DNA of 64,000 nt, from positions 5,517,013 through 5,581,012 of the forward strand of contig NC_063049.1 in assembly GCF_018812025.1 (NCBI RefSeq). The letters are read 5' to 3'. The stretch's first letter is position 1, and every line of letters starts with the position of its first letter. The notes under the pieces are model-generated. The model had not been told where the DNA came from and searched no databases. It saw only the letters and a list, made by a program, of their open reading frames with translations. The position numbers and the translations under genes were made by a program. Of this stretch, positions 30,610 to 42,663 are shown piece after piece. The DNA is from Megalobrama amblycephala. Its lineage: Eukaryota; Chordata; Actinopteri; Cypriniformes; Xenocyprididae.

Positions 30610-32163
30610 AATGAATCCTTGGTAAACACGTAAGGGACTTTTTTCAAAAATATTTTTAAAAAATTGTACCTATACTCTAAACTTTTGATAATTTATGAAT
30701 TTAAATATTAGCAAAATATAAATTTGTATGAATTTAGAATAAAGATAAACACTTCTGCAGGGTTTTGTATATCACCAAAAACAAAGGCTCATGCCAAAGA
30801 ACACTGATCTAATAGTGATTAAAGAAAGTTATTATTACATATGATTAATTCAGGATAATTGGGACATTTTCCCCAGTCATCTCAATGACGAAAGTGTCGA
30901 CATTTGCCTGAGTTTACCCCTATTTCCTGCTATAATGATTTGATTTAAAGCACCAGTAGTTTGTTTCACCGTATTTACCAGAACATACATTGCAGTAAAC
31001 AGTTAATACATTTTATAAACCTCGGGTCTCTGTACCCATCATATATTAAATACAGCAGTCAGATCACAGCTCTTTCATGTGTAAATGACATCTGTGGATA
31101 GTAATCAGTGCTAATCTGTGCAGTCTGTCAGGACACAGTCTCAGATTTACATTTCTGAGCAATCACTGCCCCCTGCTGCAGCTGAAGCTTGGCTTTACAT
31201 AAACAGGATGTATATGTTATTTAATTCAAACCTTAAGGATGTGTGTGAGTCACTTCCTATTCCTTGGGATATGGAATACAGATTAAGAGTTAAATTTATA
31301 CGCTCTGTTGTTGATTAAAAGCTCATTATTAGGCCTTCATTAGGCCCATAACGACTGAGATCTTTAATTCATTTGTAAAATACTTTGCATATTTAGTTAT
31401 GCTTTCAGTGTCTAGCAGGCAATTTTAATACATTTTCATTTTTTTTTTTCTCTAACACAACAAACTTGTGTAGGTTTACCCCTAAAATGATCACAGTAAA
31501 TGTCTTCAGATGTGGTCTAGCCTGCTTATTAGACAGAGACAGCTGTAACCCAACATATAACCATCACAATCTGTAACTTCCACACTGGACACACTTCAAA
31601 GAGATGTGATTGTCTGGCAGGTAATCAGTGCAGTTTGGCTGTGACTCATTTTAAATCATCTATTTTATCTCAATGATCTGCAATGAATCATTAATCATTC
31701 AGCTATCACTGTGGCTTGTGTACGTAAGGTAAACAGCTTGTTCTGAGGAAATTAAGAGGTCAGGCCAGGGATCTGAACTGGGAAGGAAGGGGCTGTTTGG
31801 TTGAGAGTCATAGTTTAAGGCCGTGGCATACAGCATTTGAACACAGAAATCTGATCTTCCGGGATCTGTTTCCACCATCGCTGCAGTGGCTCCACTGGGG
31901 TCTTATAATTTTAACAGGATGTCCTGGAATTTTATAATGTTTGAGACAGATATTTAGAGGACACACAACCACTAAGTAGACACTAATAACCTGCAATGCA
32001 TTATTTATGTATTATATAACTTTGGAAAACATTTTTATATTAAACCATTTTGTTTGAATTCTTTATAAGCACACACAATCCACCACGTTTTCTTAAATAT
32101 TTAACCTTGTATATTCATTCATTTCCTCCTCAGTTTATGTTGTAACCCACTTCAGTTAAATCT
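30610..32163. other. Intergenic, no gene recognised
   Basis: AT-rich sequence. The reading frame at 31118-31318 has no known domain. Nothing else recognised. Confidence 0.45.
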
Positions 32164-32516
32164 TAAAATAACAAGAAGTGTTTATACTATATATTCTCAC
32201 TGGAATTAAAAAGTTATCAAATTATAATTTATCACCCAAGGTAATAGATAAGATCATATCTTATGGCTGGAGAAAACTTCATGAATAGACCATAAAACTT
32301 CATGAACAGTCTCTAATCCTGTTGGTGTACCTCAAGGTTCAACATTGGGTCCCTTGTTATTGGGTTCGTATATTAATGACCTTCCCGACGTTTGTCCATC
32401 TACTGTTAATTGTCAGATGTATGCTGATGATACGGTTATAGGCAATACATGCATGCTAAAAGCAAAAAGCAAGCTGCAGAAGTATTATCAGCTGCAATGT
32501 TCAGTATCTCTAATTG
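32164..32516 (+). pseudogene. LINE reverse-transcriptase fragment with YADD motif
   Basis: One frame reads NLSPKVIDKIISYGWRK, then after a stop VGVPQGSTLGPLL, YINDLPDV and CQMYADDTVI. These are the conserved RT blocks of L2/CR1-like non-LTR retrotransposons, including the catalytic YADD (about 32419-32430). The frame stays open to about 32516, where a MITE interrupts it. The N-terminal RT, the endonuclease and the 3' end are missing. A paralogous copy is at 42424-42659. Confidence 0.85.
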
Positions 32517-34177
32517 CACTGTAAAAAATGACCGTGATTTTAACAGTAAAAGACTGTAAAAATGCTGCAGTGAAAAACTGTCAATTGGTTTACAGAAAGT
32601 TTCTGTACTATATACGGTGAACTGTAATAGATCTAACGGTACATTTAATGTAATTTTACGGTAAAATACCGTTAAATTCACAGTTTTTGAAAGTGAAAAA
32701 TAACAATTCATTGTAAAATTTACAGTGAAAAACTGTAAATTGACATTCCCACAATTCCCTGCGTGACACTTCACAATTGATATATTTTTGTTGAAATAAC
32801 TCTGTTTCTTCTTAGTTTTTCTCATTTTTTTCTAATCAGTTATGTACATTAGGGTTTTATGTTACATCTAATGTTGTTAAATTAATGTTTATTGCATTTT
32901 TAAAATTTCATGCATGTTACCATGACGGTGTTTAGTGTGTGTGTGAATGACACTGTGTGCGCCTTCTCTATGTTAGTGTTGTCCTTCTCAGCTTGTGGAA
33001 AATCTGATTGTGATGAACTTTGATTCATCATGTGACTCTTATCACCACTGTGTTTGGTGACTGTCAGTGTATTATAAAGATACAAAACAGATATTAGTAC
33101 TTCATTAGGTTGGTAAATTAACATTATATCAGTTAATGAAATATGTTATTTTACCGTAAATTTTACTGGAATTTTTTTTTACAGTGTACTGAAATCCAAT
33201 GTTAAATATACATATTTAAAATGTAAAATTCACATGTAACTCCGTACACTGTAAAAAAAATCCCGTTGTTTCTACGGAAAAATACCGGCAGCTGTGGTTA
33301 CCAGAACAATACTGTAAAAATGACATCAAACCGTAAACATACTTACGGAGTTACATGTGAATTTTACATTTTAAATATGTATATTTAACATTGGATTTCA
33401 GTACACTGTAAAAAAAAATCCCAGTAAAATTTACGGTAAAATAACATATTTCATTAACTGATATAATGTTAATTTACCAACCTAATGAAGTACTAATATC
33501 TGTTTTGTATCTTTATAATACACTGACAGTCACCAAACCCAGTGGTGATAAGAGTCACATGATGAATCAAAGTTCATCACAAGCAGCTTTTCCACAAACT
33601 GAGAAGGACAATACTAATATATAGAAGGTGCACACAGTGTCATTCACACACACACTAAACACCATCATGGTAACATGCATGAAATTTTAAAAATGCAATA
33701 AACATTAATTTAACAACATTAGATGTAACATAAAACCCTAATGTACATAACTGATTAGAAAAAAATGAGAAAAACTAAGAAGAAACAGAGTTATTTCAAC
33801 AAAAATATATCAATTGTGAAGTGTCACGCAGGGAATTGTGGGAATGTCAATTTACAGTTTTTCACTGTAAATTTTACAATGAATTGTTATTTTTCACTTT
33901 CAAAAACTGTGAATTTAACGGTATTTTACCGTAAAATTACATTAAATGTACCGTTAGATCTATTACAGTTATTCACCGTATATAGTACGGAAACTTTCTG
34001 TAAACCAATTAACAGTTTTTAACCGCAGCATTTTTACAGTCTTTTACTGTTAAAATCACGGTCATTTTTTACAGTGTAAGTATGTTTACGGTTTGATGTC
34101 ATTTTTACAGTATTGTTCTGGTAACCACAGCTGCCGGTATTTTTCCGTAGAAACAACAGGATTTTTTTTACAGTGTG
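32517..34177. mobile_element. Nested palindromic MITEs with TACAGTG ends
   Basis: Arm A (32517-33245) and arm A' (33346-34076) are near-perfect inverted copies of about 730 bp, separated by a 100-bp spacer s. An inverted copy of that spacer (s') follows at 34077-34177, so the order is A-s-A'-s'. Each arm contains a full MITE running from CACTGTAAAAAATGACCGTG to a TTTTTTACAGTGT end (32517-33187 and, inverted, 33403-34076). The spacer ends CACTGTAAAAAAAATCCCG are also MITE-type ends. The apparent 129- and 85-codon frames at 32436 and 33765 are the same sequence on opposite strands and are not genes. Confidence 0.85.
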
Positions 34178-34204
34178 GTTAATATGTTTACAGCTTAATG
34201 TTTG

Positions 34205-34320
34205 AACAGAGGTGTCCAACCCTGCTCCGTCCTGCAGATTTCAGTTCCGACCCTGCTCCAACACACCTGTCTGTAATTATCAAGCAGTCCTGAACACTGT
34301 GATTAGCTGGTCCACTGTGT
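34205..34320. repeat. Interspersed repeat fragment
   Basis: TCCAACCCTGCTCCGTCCTG and the following ACACACCTG and TAATTATCAAG blocks resemble the family at 23395-23600. Confidence 0.45.
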
Positions 34321-34570
34321 AAGAACAACTCTATCTATGTTTTTTTTTTTCAAAGTCTGCACATAAAGATCCAGAAGGAGATGTTATAGCAGGAAGAAGA
34401 TTATTAGTAGCATAAATATTTAGGCATATTAATGGACTCTCAACTTACATTAAAAAAAAAATAATAAAAAAAATGTTGGGAATAGAATTAAGTTTAATCT
34501 GCATTTTAGACACATTAGTAATAATTTAACTACTGAAGTTATACATTAATGCCTTGACCTTCCCACACAT

Positions 34571-34930
34571 TGTCATGTAACTGCTTCCGAGACACGAAAA
34601 TTTAAGGATCCAAACGCAGTATTTATTGAAAGGGTAATCCATAATCACAGTCCAAAAACAAGAAAAGGTCAAAAGAGTCACAGGAACACAGACAAACAAG
34701 GGAAACCAAGAAACCATGCAGGAAGTCAAAACCATGAACGAGAGAAACAAATGACAGAGCGCTCAGAAATGCAGTGATACCACTTACAAGACTTCACAGA
34801 TGATCACTGAGTCAACAGGGTTTATATAGGCTGGGCTAAACATGGTAATGAGGAACAGCTGAAGACAATCATGGCCGATTAGTCTGGGCAGTGGGTTATC
34901 GGATGTGGCAATCGTCCGGCATGGAGTGCC
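34571..34930 (-). repeat. Probable solo LTR
   Basis: On the minus strand the order is TATATAAACCC (promoter-like), then CAATAAATACTGCGTTTGG (polyadenylation signal) and an end at GTTACATGACA. This is the same layout as the LTRs at 427 and 3250. No internal retrotransposon sequence adjoins it. The start border was not fixed and no target duplication was found. Confidence 0.5.
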
Positions 34931-35179
34931 CATTGGTGGTAATTTGGAGTGGTGGCTTGTTTTCTGTATGCTTATATTTTAAGTAATCTTGTGCTTGTGT
35001 TGGTTATGGCTATGTTTACTGGAATGTGTTTTTATATGATTCTTAATGTCTTGTTTACTATATGGAAATACCCTTGTTTTGCCAATTGTATGCTCATGGA
35101 CATTTTATTTTTTACCATCAATGTGCCAGTGACTACAGATGAAAGTTAGCCTGCATGGCTAAATCTGTAACATTTACAT

Positions 35180-35372
35180 CAGTGTTTCTCAACTCCAGTC
35201 CTCGGGACCCACTGCTCTGCACATTTTGTATGTATCCCTTATTTAACGCACCTGATTCAGATCATCAGCTCATTAGGAGAGACTCCATAACCTGAACTGA
35301 GTGTGTCAGGTAAGAGAGACATACAAAATGTGCAGAGCAGTGGGTCCCGAGGACTGGAGTTGAGAACCACTG
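35180..35372. mobile_element. hAT MITE, 193 bp
   Basis: Ends CAGTGTTTCTCAACTCCAGT and ACTGGAGTTGAGAACCACTG are inverted, and the arms continue for over 50 bp (ACTGCTCTGCACATTTTGTA). A perfect 8-bp duplication ATTTACAT flanks it (35172-35179 and 35373-35380). The element is well preserved, so it inserted fairly recently. Confidence 0.93.
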
Positions 35373-35391
35373 ATTTACATAATGGACTTAA

Positions 35392-35612
35392 AGGGATAGT
35401 TCACCCAAAAATGAAAATTGTGTCATCATTTACTCACCCTCAAGTTGTTCCAAACCTGTATGCATTATTTTGTTCTGCTGTACACAAATGAAGATATTTG
35501 GAAGAATGTTTGTAACCAAGCAGATCTCACCCCCATTGACTACCATATTATTATTATTATTATTTTTTATTATCCAAATATCTTTCTTTGTGTACAGCAG
35601 AACAAAGAAATT
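35392..35612. mobile_element. TTAA-family MITE fragment
   Basis: TTAA (35388-35391) is followed by AGGGATAGTTCACCCAAAAA. Partial inverted similarity (TGTGTACAGCAGAACAAAGA against TTTTGTTCTGCTGTACACAA) marks a short foldback, but the right terminal TTAA end is missing. Confidence 0.7.
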
Positions 35613-36649
35613 TAAAATTTGTAATTAGAAATATAAAAATATGATGCAAAATGGCTTAGAAAAATGCTAAATAAAAAAAATGCTAAATATCTCCACTATA
35701 TAAATAAAGAAGAAAACAAATTATTTACAATAATATTAACTTAAAATGATGCATAAACCATAATTTGACATTGTCCAAACTTCAACACCTTAATTTATTG
35801 TCAAAGTGAGACGCCTAGTTTTTTTTTTCCATTTTAAGCACAACATCATTTAATTGCATATGTAATTAAAAGAATGCATGTCAACAAATTGTCTTTGTCT
35901 TATTAGATTTGCAGTTTTAATTTCCTCTGATTTTATGTCTTCACTGACTGCTGGTCTGCCCTCTTCTTCCTTTTCCCTTTGTTTGTTTGTTCCCTGCTAC
36001 TGGATTCAGAAGTGAATGGTTTAGAGTGAATGAATCGTCAAACCAACAGAACTAACAAGCTTAAGTATAACACATGGTTTTAATCTCATAGTTGGCACTT
36101 TAGTGTTAAAGTAATGGATTGTGAAGTGCAAACTCAGCATTAAAATGACTTTAAAAAAACAAACAAACAAACTAGAAGGGAATGATTTTAGTACATTCCT
36201 ATCCACTGTTGCAGTATATATCAAAATATACCACAACCACAAACTATCCATCACATTTTATAACCTTAACATGATTTGCTAGATGACTTTGTCAAATGTA
36301 TGACATCCCCTGAACTGCTGTTACTGAAGAAGCCCTTTTCATCACCTACTTTCTAGGATGAACTAGGATGATAGGAGATTATACATATAATGATAAAGAT
36401 GTTCCATTTTACTTGTTTTCAACTTCCTACAGAATTCCACATGGATAGTAGCCAGACCTTCTTCTGTGTTTACCAACATGATGTAAACATGCAATATTGA
36501 ATGATGTAAGCCTGGAATTTCCCCTAAAAGCTGAAAATGTAAATCAACATTGTAAGTTTACCATAGTGAATCAGGGTAAGGCAATAACATGGATTTGAAA
36601 ACAGTTTTGTACACTATGTAATCACTCAGTAATTGAATTTTGTTCATTT
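35613..36649. other. Intergenic, no gene recognised
   Basis: AT-rich sequence with no supported gene. Confidence 0.45.
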
Positions 36650-37280
36650 TTAAAGGGTCATGAAACCCCACAACACATTTTTTGAGCTGTGAACAGATAT
36701 GTATAGGCTGCACATCATTGAAAACACTAAAGGTACTTTTATTTAAAAGTTGAAATTAGCTATTTTTGCATTTTTCAGAGCGATTCTTCCAGTTTGAAAA
36801 GCAAAGTCGGAGCAACGTCACAAAATCTGACATTATCGTGTACTAGCGGCAAGATCCGGAGTGCTGGTTGGCTCCAGTATGGGCTGGTCGAACATGCTGA
36901 CGTCAACAGTTTCTGTATTTATTCATGACTTAAAGCTCATTCAATCCAATCACTGCGCTGTAGTATGCATACGATTATAACTGAGGTATTATGCATGAGG
37001 AAGTATCACTTCTCTCGCCTCCGTCTCTTGTTATATCGTTGGTGTTCGTTTCCTCAGTGCTACAACACATAAAATGCATTTTCCTGTGACGCGGCCAGAG
37101 CTAAAGTTTGGGTGCATGTGGGTTGTTTTGCTGTGATCTACCAGCACAAATGGAAAATATGTTCGCATGAGATCGCAGTACAGCAGAGAATTCAAATGTC
37201 ACTAAAGTGCTGTTCATCACCTCTGCAGGGCTCTCAAGTTTTGGAGACAGGCAAGAGTGACATATCCAACCCCCCCAATA

Positions 37281-37307
37281 AAAAAAAAAAAAAAAAAAAA
37301 AAAAAAA
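37281..37307. repeat. Poly(A) run
   Basis: A homopolymer run of 27 A. Confidence 0.97.
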
Positions 37308-38173
37308 CTTTTGCCACCCTCTCTGGGCCAACATCCTGTAACCTGCCCTCAGGGTGAATGAGATGATGCTTATTAGATGCCTTTTACCTGACACCTTTGA
37401 AAGACAGATGCAATGATTAATGTATCCACAGTGTTTCCCACATGATTTTGTGAGTCTGTAGTGGGTGGACATCGGTTCCTCTAGGGGGGTCCGGGGGTAT
37501 TCCCCCCCCGGAGGAAAATTTTGTACATTTTAAATTTAAATGCATGAATCTAGTGCATTCTAAGAGCAAAATTAAGTGACTAGATCAATGAAGAAATTTG
37601 TTCTCTTGTAAACAATTTTGTGCTCTAAAAGTAATTTATTTATTGCTGATGGTTGGGCACATTAGTCATGTACACAACATATAATAGGCTAAATGAGAGT
37701 TCATAAGTGGTCAAACATGTAGAGTACACATTTAAACCATTAAAAATATGTAGCAAAAAATATGTACCTTTGTTGAATTAATTTATTTGTGGGAGCCTGT
37801 GTCTGTATTTGTGGAACTAATGGTCACTCTTTGATTTGTTAACCAATCCAGAATGCACTAAACACACCACTTCATTATAGATAAAAATAAAAAATGAATA
37901 AAAATATATAATCATAAGCTGACCAATAAATACATAAGTAAACTAGGTGAGTATATAATTAAGCAGCAAAAAGTATTCTAGCCTAATTCTTGGAAGAAAA
38001 AAAAAAAAGCTATGGAATGGCTTCAGATGACTTTGAATATAGTGCACGAAAACTTATTTGGTGCTAGTCTACTTATTTTGCTCTATGACTCCCACTTTTG
38101 CCATATAAAGGAGCGCAATTATCAGACGGTAAATTAAATATTGCGTCATATCCGTATTCATATTTTGAGACTG

Positions 38174-39685
38174 CAGACCTGCCAACATGTACGCATTTTG
38201 CGTACCAGGTACGCATTTTGACCTCAAAGTACGCTGGTACGATTTGTCACTCTATACTACGCAAAAACCCGGTGACTCCTCTGTGCACGCCTAGTACTCA
38301 AATCCAGCAAAAGAGTTCGACCAATCAGCACTGGGTTTATTTCCCCAAATAGCAAGCGGGATGATTGACAAATGCGTACGGCCTATCAATAAAAAGACAC
38401 TGCAAATTGACAGCTACACAAAATCCCGCTCAATCCCTCCTTCCACTCCCGCCGTCTGTGACTGAATTCTCAAGCGAGGACAGCACACTCACGCACTTTT
38501 AACTCCTTAAGGTAAACAGGTATAAAATGCACAAGTAATGTTGAACAACAAATCTAAATAAAATTGAAATCGCTGATTATGAAAATGTTGTGATGTGTGA
38601 CTGACTGACAAGCGCTAGTCTGGAGAAACAGGCGTTTATTTATTCTCAGTGTTCAGAAACGTATAGACTACATGTGTTGCGTTATTGTGTTAATACTAAC
38701 TAAAGTAACTAATTATGTTACATAGCCTAACGTTACTTATTTTGTATGAAAACTAGCACATTAGTTACTTCTGCATTTAAAATGACCGTTGTCTCAATGC
38801 TGCGCGAGCCCTCTCTCATAAACACAAACGCGCGCGCGCGCACAGAGAGGTAAAATGAAAATTGCCGTGTTTGGTTTAAAATTTGTTCTTGCTTGTGTTA
38901 TTTTTTTTGTCAGAAAAGATTTTTAATTATCCACCCGTGTTTTTAAGATTTGTTAAATGACGGACGCTTTAGTTAACACAACCCCTCGTTATATGACTAA
39001 CTTCTTGATATTCTTGAATACTCAATTTGTTTGCTCTTATTGGTCCTTTCTATTCGTTGTCAACTGTTTTCTATAAATATGTTTGTATTGGCTAACCTTT
39101 ATTCAGTGAATGTTTGTCTTGTTTATAATTCAAAGACAGCACGCTACAAATAGAAACCCTTTTATTCTGTGGGATTTAGTATAGTATTTGGATTTTGGAA
39201 TAATAAATTAAGTATTTTAAATGAATCACATGTAAACTCAATGTTTACTATTTTGTAAGGGTTTCTTAATTGTAGACTAGTTTTCATTACAAAACCTGTA
39301 TAAACGACTCAACTGTCAGGTTAGTTGTATGTAAATATAGCCTTCTTGAAATTGCAAACAAAAAATTTTAGTCCATATTAAATATATGAATGCGATTCAG
39401 TTGTGGTTGTCAGTTTGTATAAGAACACAATATGCAATGCAAGATTAATCATGAATTAAAAAAATGCTTTTGAGCAGGTGTAGTAAAATTTTTAATTGTG
39501 TCAAATTAAAAACAAATTTAACAGTCAAAATTAGATTAACGAAGATGGGTGTGTGTGCTTTGTGTATTGTATTCTCAAAAATGTAAAAAAATACCCCCCC
39601 CCCCCCCCCCCCAAAAAAAAAAAAACCTGTGCCCCGTCCCGTCACACTGGTACTCGAAAAAAAATTGCCAAGGTTGGCAGGTCTG
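38174..39685. mobile_element. hAT-like element A, innermost
   Basis: The ends CAGACCTGCCAAC and GTTGGCAGGTCTG are perfect 13-bp inverted repeats, flanked by AGACTG (38168-38173 and 39686-39691), a 6-bp duplication. A GTACGCATTTTG motif is doubled near the left end. No coding sequence recognised. Confidence 0.82.
39594..39625. repeat. C-run followed by A-run
   Basis: About 19 C followed by 13 A. Confidence 0.97.
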
Positions 39686-41079
39686 AGACTGTGGCGGGAC
39701 CAATTAGAATGTGGCGGGCCGCCACAGTCTAGTCAATGTATGGGAAACACTGATCCATGGCCAGGATATAAAACGTGACATGATTTTAAAAGTGACCTAT
39801 AACATCGACAATGCAATACACTTTAATTTATTTAGTGCTAATAAAATTATTAAAACTATTTGGAGAGAGAGATGTTTAATGTAACAAAATGTCAGTCATC
39901 GTGTGATAGCAAAATATAACTAGGCCTAGACTACTTGTTCTGAGCAGGTGTCAATGAACAGGCTGTAAAACTGTTGTCTAAGTTCACACTCATGAAAAAC
40001 TGAAGCTGATTATCTGATTATCTAACAGCAGTCAAGTTGTCATTGTTTGTGTCAAACAAGTTGTGAATTTGTTGTAACATTAAAACAGGAGATCATGACT
40101 TACTCTGTGCTCAAAGTGATGCTCCAGTGGTTTCCTCTGTGGGTGAACGAGGATGATGGTGAACAATTCCAGGATATGCTTTTTTTTCATTGGTTGTTGC
40201 GTTAAATCTTACCCAGATACAATAGTGCTATTTTCTGATTGGCTATTGTGTAGCCTCTTTCTTATTTTTGATTGGCTGATAAGTGGCAGGTTCGAGACGC
40301 GCTTGATTCCTGCCCGGTTCCATAGAGAGAGCGGCGCGGCCAGATACATTTTGGGCGCTGCGGCATATTAAGTATATGATAAATAGTTTTTCTGCGTGAG
40401 AAATACAATGTGTGGCGGGAGTGCGTGACAAAAGACCGAAATGAGTGACTGTCACGCTCAATGCGTGACACTTGAGAGCCCTGCCTCTGCGTTCGGACAC
40501 ATGAGCCGTGTGTATGTTTCCCTTAGCACAGCAGCACATGAGTGTTGTTTGTATTTTGCCCGCGATACGGTCAGAACTGAAATTTGAATACGAACACATG
40601 AACAATACAATTGTTATTATGATATACAGGCTGAGCGCGCATATGATCGGTTTCAGCGCGGAGCTCCGCTTTGTGTTTAACAACACTAACCACGTGGATC
40701 CTAGCTCATATACAGAATAAAGTATCCGTGTTTAAAGTTTTTATAGACATATTTCACATACTCTCCTGCACCAAACATGAACCAGCACGGTGTATGCACA
40801 CATATTTCATCAAGTCTTCTTCAAATGAATTATAATTATATGAATTATATATAATTATATGCAAAATATTCATGACCCTTTAAACGAAAGATCTTCCATA
40901 GTGTAGCTTTATTTGACCCTTTCTGCAGGTTATGAATGAGTCATTGAATTATTCACTCAACCGATTCTTTCAAACACAGACTGGAAAGCTAAAGGTATCA
41001 CAGCTATTCGGAACATATATTATAGGATAATATAGTTATCTTATACATATCCACCTATGTCACACGTGACCTTTCCAAC

Positions 41080-41440
41080 ATGTTTATGTAATGTGTGGAG
41101 CATCGCAGAGCAGTGCAAGATGAGCATTTGTGCTTAAAAAGTATATACATTTTTATATATATTTTTTTTAGAAAATGACTGATGGTTTCTCTAGATAAGA
41201 CTCGTATTCCTCGTCTGGGATCATGTAGAGCTCTTTGAAGCTGCACTGATACTGACATTTGGACCTTCAACCCGTTGAACCCCAGTGAAGTCCACTATAT
41301 GGAGAAAAATCCTGGAATGTTTTTCTCAAACACCTTAATTTCTTTTCAACTGAAGAAAGAAAGACATGAACATCTTGGATGACATGGGGGTGAGTAAATT
41401 ATCAGGAAATTTTAATTCTGAAGTGAGCTAATCTTTTAAC
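41080..41440. repeat. Partial copy of the 5624-7388 foldback family (right arm)
   Basis: GAAGAAAGAAAGACATGAAC, CATCTTGGATGA and GATAAGACTCGTATTCCTCG match the right arm of the element at 5624-7388 in order. The left arm is not seen next to it. Confidence 0.7.
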
Positions 41441-41729
41441 ATTGACATATTCAATAACATGCTAAAGCTATTTGGAGAGCTGTCATGATTAAAATAAAAT
41501 TATAGATACATAGCTCCTTATTCATATTGCCAAACATATCTTCTATTGGCCTATAAAAGATGTATACAGGCCTAGATATTATACACCTATAAGATACTAG
41601 AGAAGTCTGCATAACATTGTACGAAGATTTATATAAGAACTGTGTACAAGATAATCAAATATAATCTTATGCAAATAAGGGTAGGCAGAGCAGCTGGTCT
41701 AGAGGGCAGGGCGACCATGTGGGCAGATG

Positions 41730-41891
41730 TACGGCACCTGCGCGCGGGCGCATCATTATCTGGAGCGTGCTCGCGGAGATCTCGGGCTGGCCACCGCCTT
41801 CACGCGCTGCAGCAGCATCAGGACCATCAAGGACAATGAGCCCCTAGCGAGTCACCGCATCCATACGTTTAATCGCCACCAACTATGAATC
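41730..41891 (+). promoter_or_regulatory. GC-rich 5' region of adam23
   Basis: A local GC- and CpG-rich patch in AT-rich surroundings directly precedes the adam23 start codon. It probably includes the 5' UTR and core promoter. An out-of-frame ATG at 41885-41887 lies just upstream of the chosen start. No TATA box is obvious. Confidence 0.5.
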
Positions 41892-41973
41892 ATGTATGCG
41901 CTAGTACTTTCAAATCTGCTCGCGTGCATCCTCGCTTCCTGTCTCCAGACATTCGTGGCGTCAGCGTCAGCCG
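41892..41973 (+). CDS. adam23: adam23 exon 1: start codon and signal peptide
   Basis: The ATG at 41892 opens MYALVLSNLLACILASCLQT, then FVASASA, a hydrophobic signal peptide with small residues at the cleavage site. The exon ends at a donor GCCG|GTACGT, leaving one base of a split codon (phase 1). ADAM23 is a brain-enriched, catalytically inactive disintegrin-metalloprotease-like membrane protein; mammalian ADAM23 binds LGI proteins and integrins. I chose this ATG over the one at 41885 because only this frame gives a signal peptide and joins exon 2 in frame. The mammalian N-terminus is longer and unlike this, so the start rests on the signal peptide and the phase match. Confidence 0.72.
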
Positions 41974-42132
41974 GTACGTACTTAACCTTAACTGAATCAC
42001 TTTGTATTGAACTTGTACAGACAGACAGTGCGAAATCTGACTGTTTTAATGTGTTTTATTAAGGAATGTGATGTGCTTTCGCGAGTGCCCGGTATGGGAT
42101 GTGTTCAGTGAGTTGAGCTTCTGCAAGGACAT

Positions 42133-42135
<3 letters not shown>

Positions 42136-42178
<43 letters not shown>
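42136..42178. repeat. (GT)n microsatellite in adam23 intron 1
   Basis: About 20 GT units. Confidence 0.98.
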
Positions 42179-42180
<2 letters not shown>

Positions 42181-42423
42181 CGGAGGACAGCAGCAGCGCA
42201 GAGAGCAAAGTGTCCTGAGAGGGACAGAGACAGACATGTGCGTGCAAATACAGCTATGGTGTGTCTCTGCTACTTGATATGGTCTGGGCTCACAGAGGAG
42301 ACTGCAGAAGTTGAAATGCGTCTATTTCTTCTTGCTTTGCTATTGAAATTCAATAGAGCCCGTCACGGTTAATGCCTCAATTGATACTATTGCGTAGAGC
42401 TTGGAGTCCCATGTATTTTCTTC

Positions 42424-42659
42424 TTAAAATAACCAGAAATGTTTATACCGTTGTATATTACTGTAAGGGATGCTATGGGATATTTTATCATATGCATTAA
42501 CAAGTTATCAAATTATAATTAATCACCCAAGGTAATGGATAAGATCATATCTTACTGATAGAAAACACTGTGTTCGAGTAGATCATAAAACTTCATGAAC
42601 AGTCACTAATCCTTTTGGTGTACCTCAAGGTTCAACATTGGGTCCTTTCAGTTTGTATG
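42424..42659 (+). pseudogene. LINE RT fragment in adam23 intron 1
   Basis: It contains GVPQGSTLGP followed by FSLYV and upstream text that matches the fragment at 32164 (for example AAGTTATCAAATTATAATT). The RT text resumes after the inserted MITE with NDL at 43308, so the MITE cut the LINE at a TTAA. The fragment lacks both ends and is not functional. Confidence 0.8.
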
Positions 42660-42663
42660 TTAA

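Larger units (their letters stand above)
37429..39752. mobile_element. hAT-like element B nested in C
   Basis: The ends CAGTGTTTCCCACA and TGTATGGGAAACACTG are inverted, flanked by ATCCA (37424-37428 and 39753-39757), a 5-bp duplication. The GGCGGG-CCGCCACAG text near the right end is typical of this family's subterminal part. No coding sequence recognised. Confidence 0.8.
37226..40483. mobile_element. hAT-like element C nested in D
   Basis: The ends CAGGGCTCTCAAGT and ACTTGAGAGCCCTG are perfect 14-bp inverted repeats, flanked by CCTCTG (37220-37225 and 40484-40489), a 6-bp duplication. No transposase ORF was recognised. Element B is inserted inside. Confidence 0.8.
36654..40879. mobile_element. 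TTAA-flanked element D, outermost of four nested transposons
   Basis: The ends AGGGTCATGAAACCCC and ATATTCATGACCCT are inverted, with TTAA at 36650-36653 and 40880-40883. Its own sequence (36654-37225 and 40484-40879) is about 970 bp and non-coding. Element C is inserted in its middle. Confidence 0.85.

Noticed and set aside
32436..34022. Two similar ORFs (starting MRKTKKKQSYFNKN) as paralogous small genes
   Set aside because: They are the two arms of one inverted repeat, without known domains or conserved codon pattern. Both are MITE sequence.
41885..41891. The upstream ATG at 41885 as adam23 start
   Set aside because: Its frame gives no signal peptide and does not join exon 2 in the observed phase.
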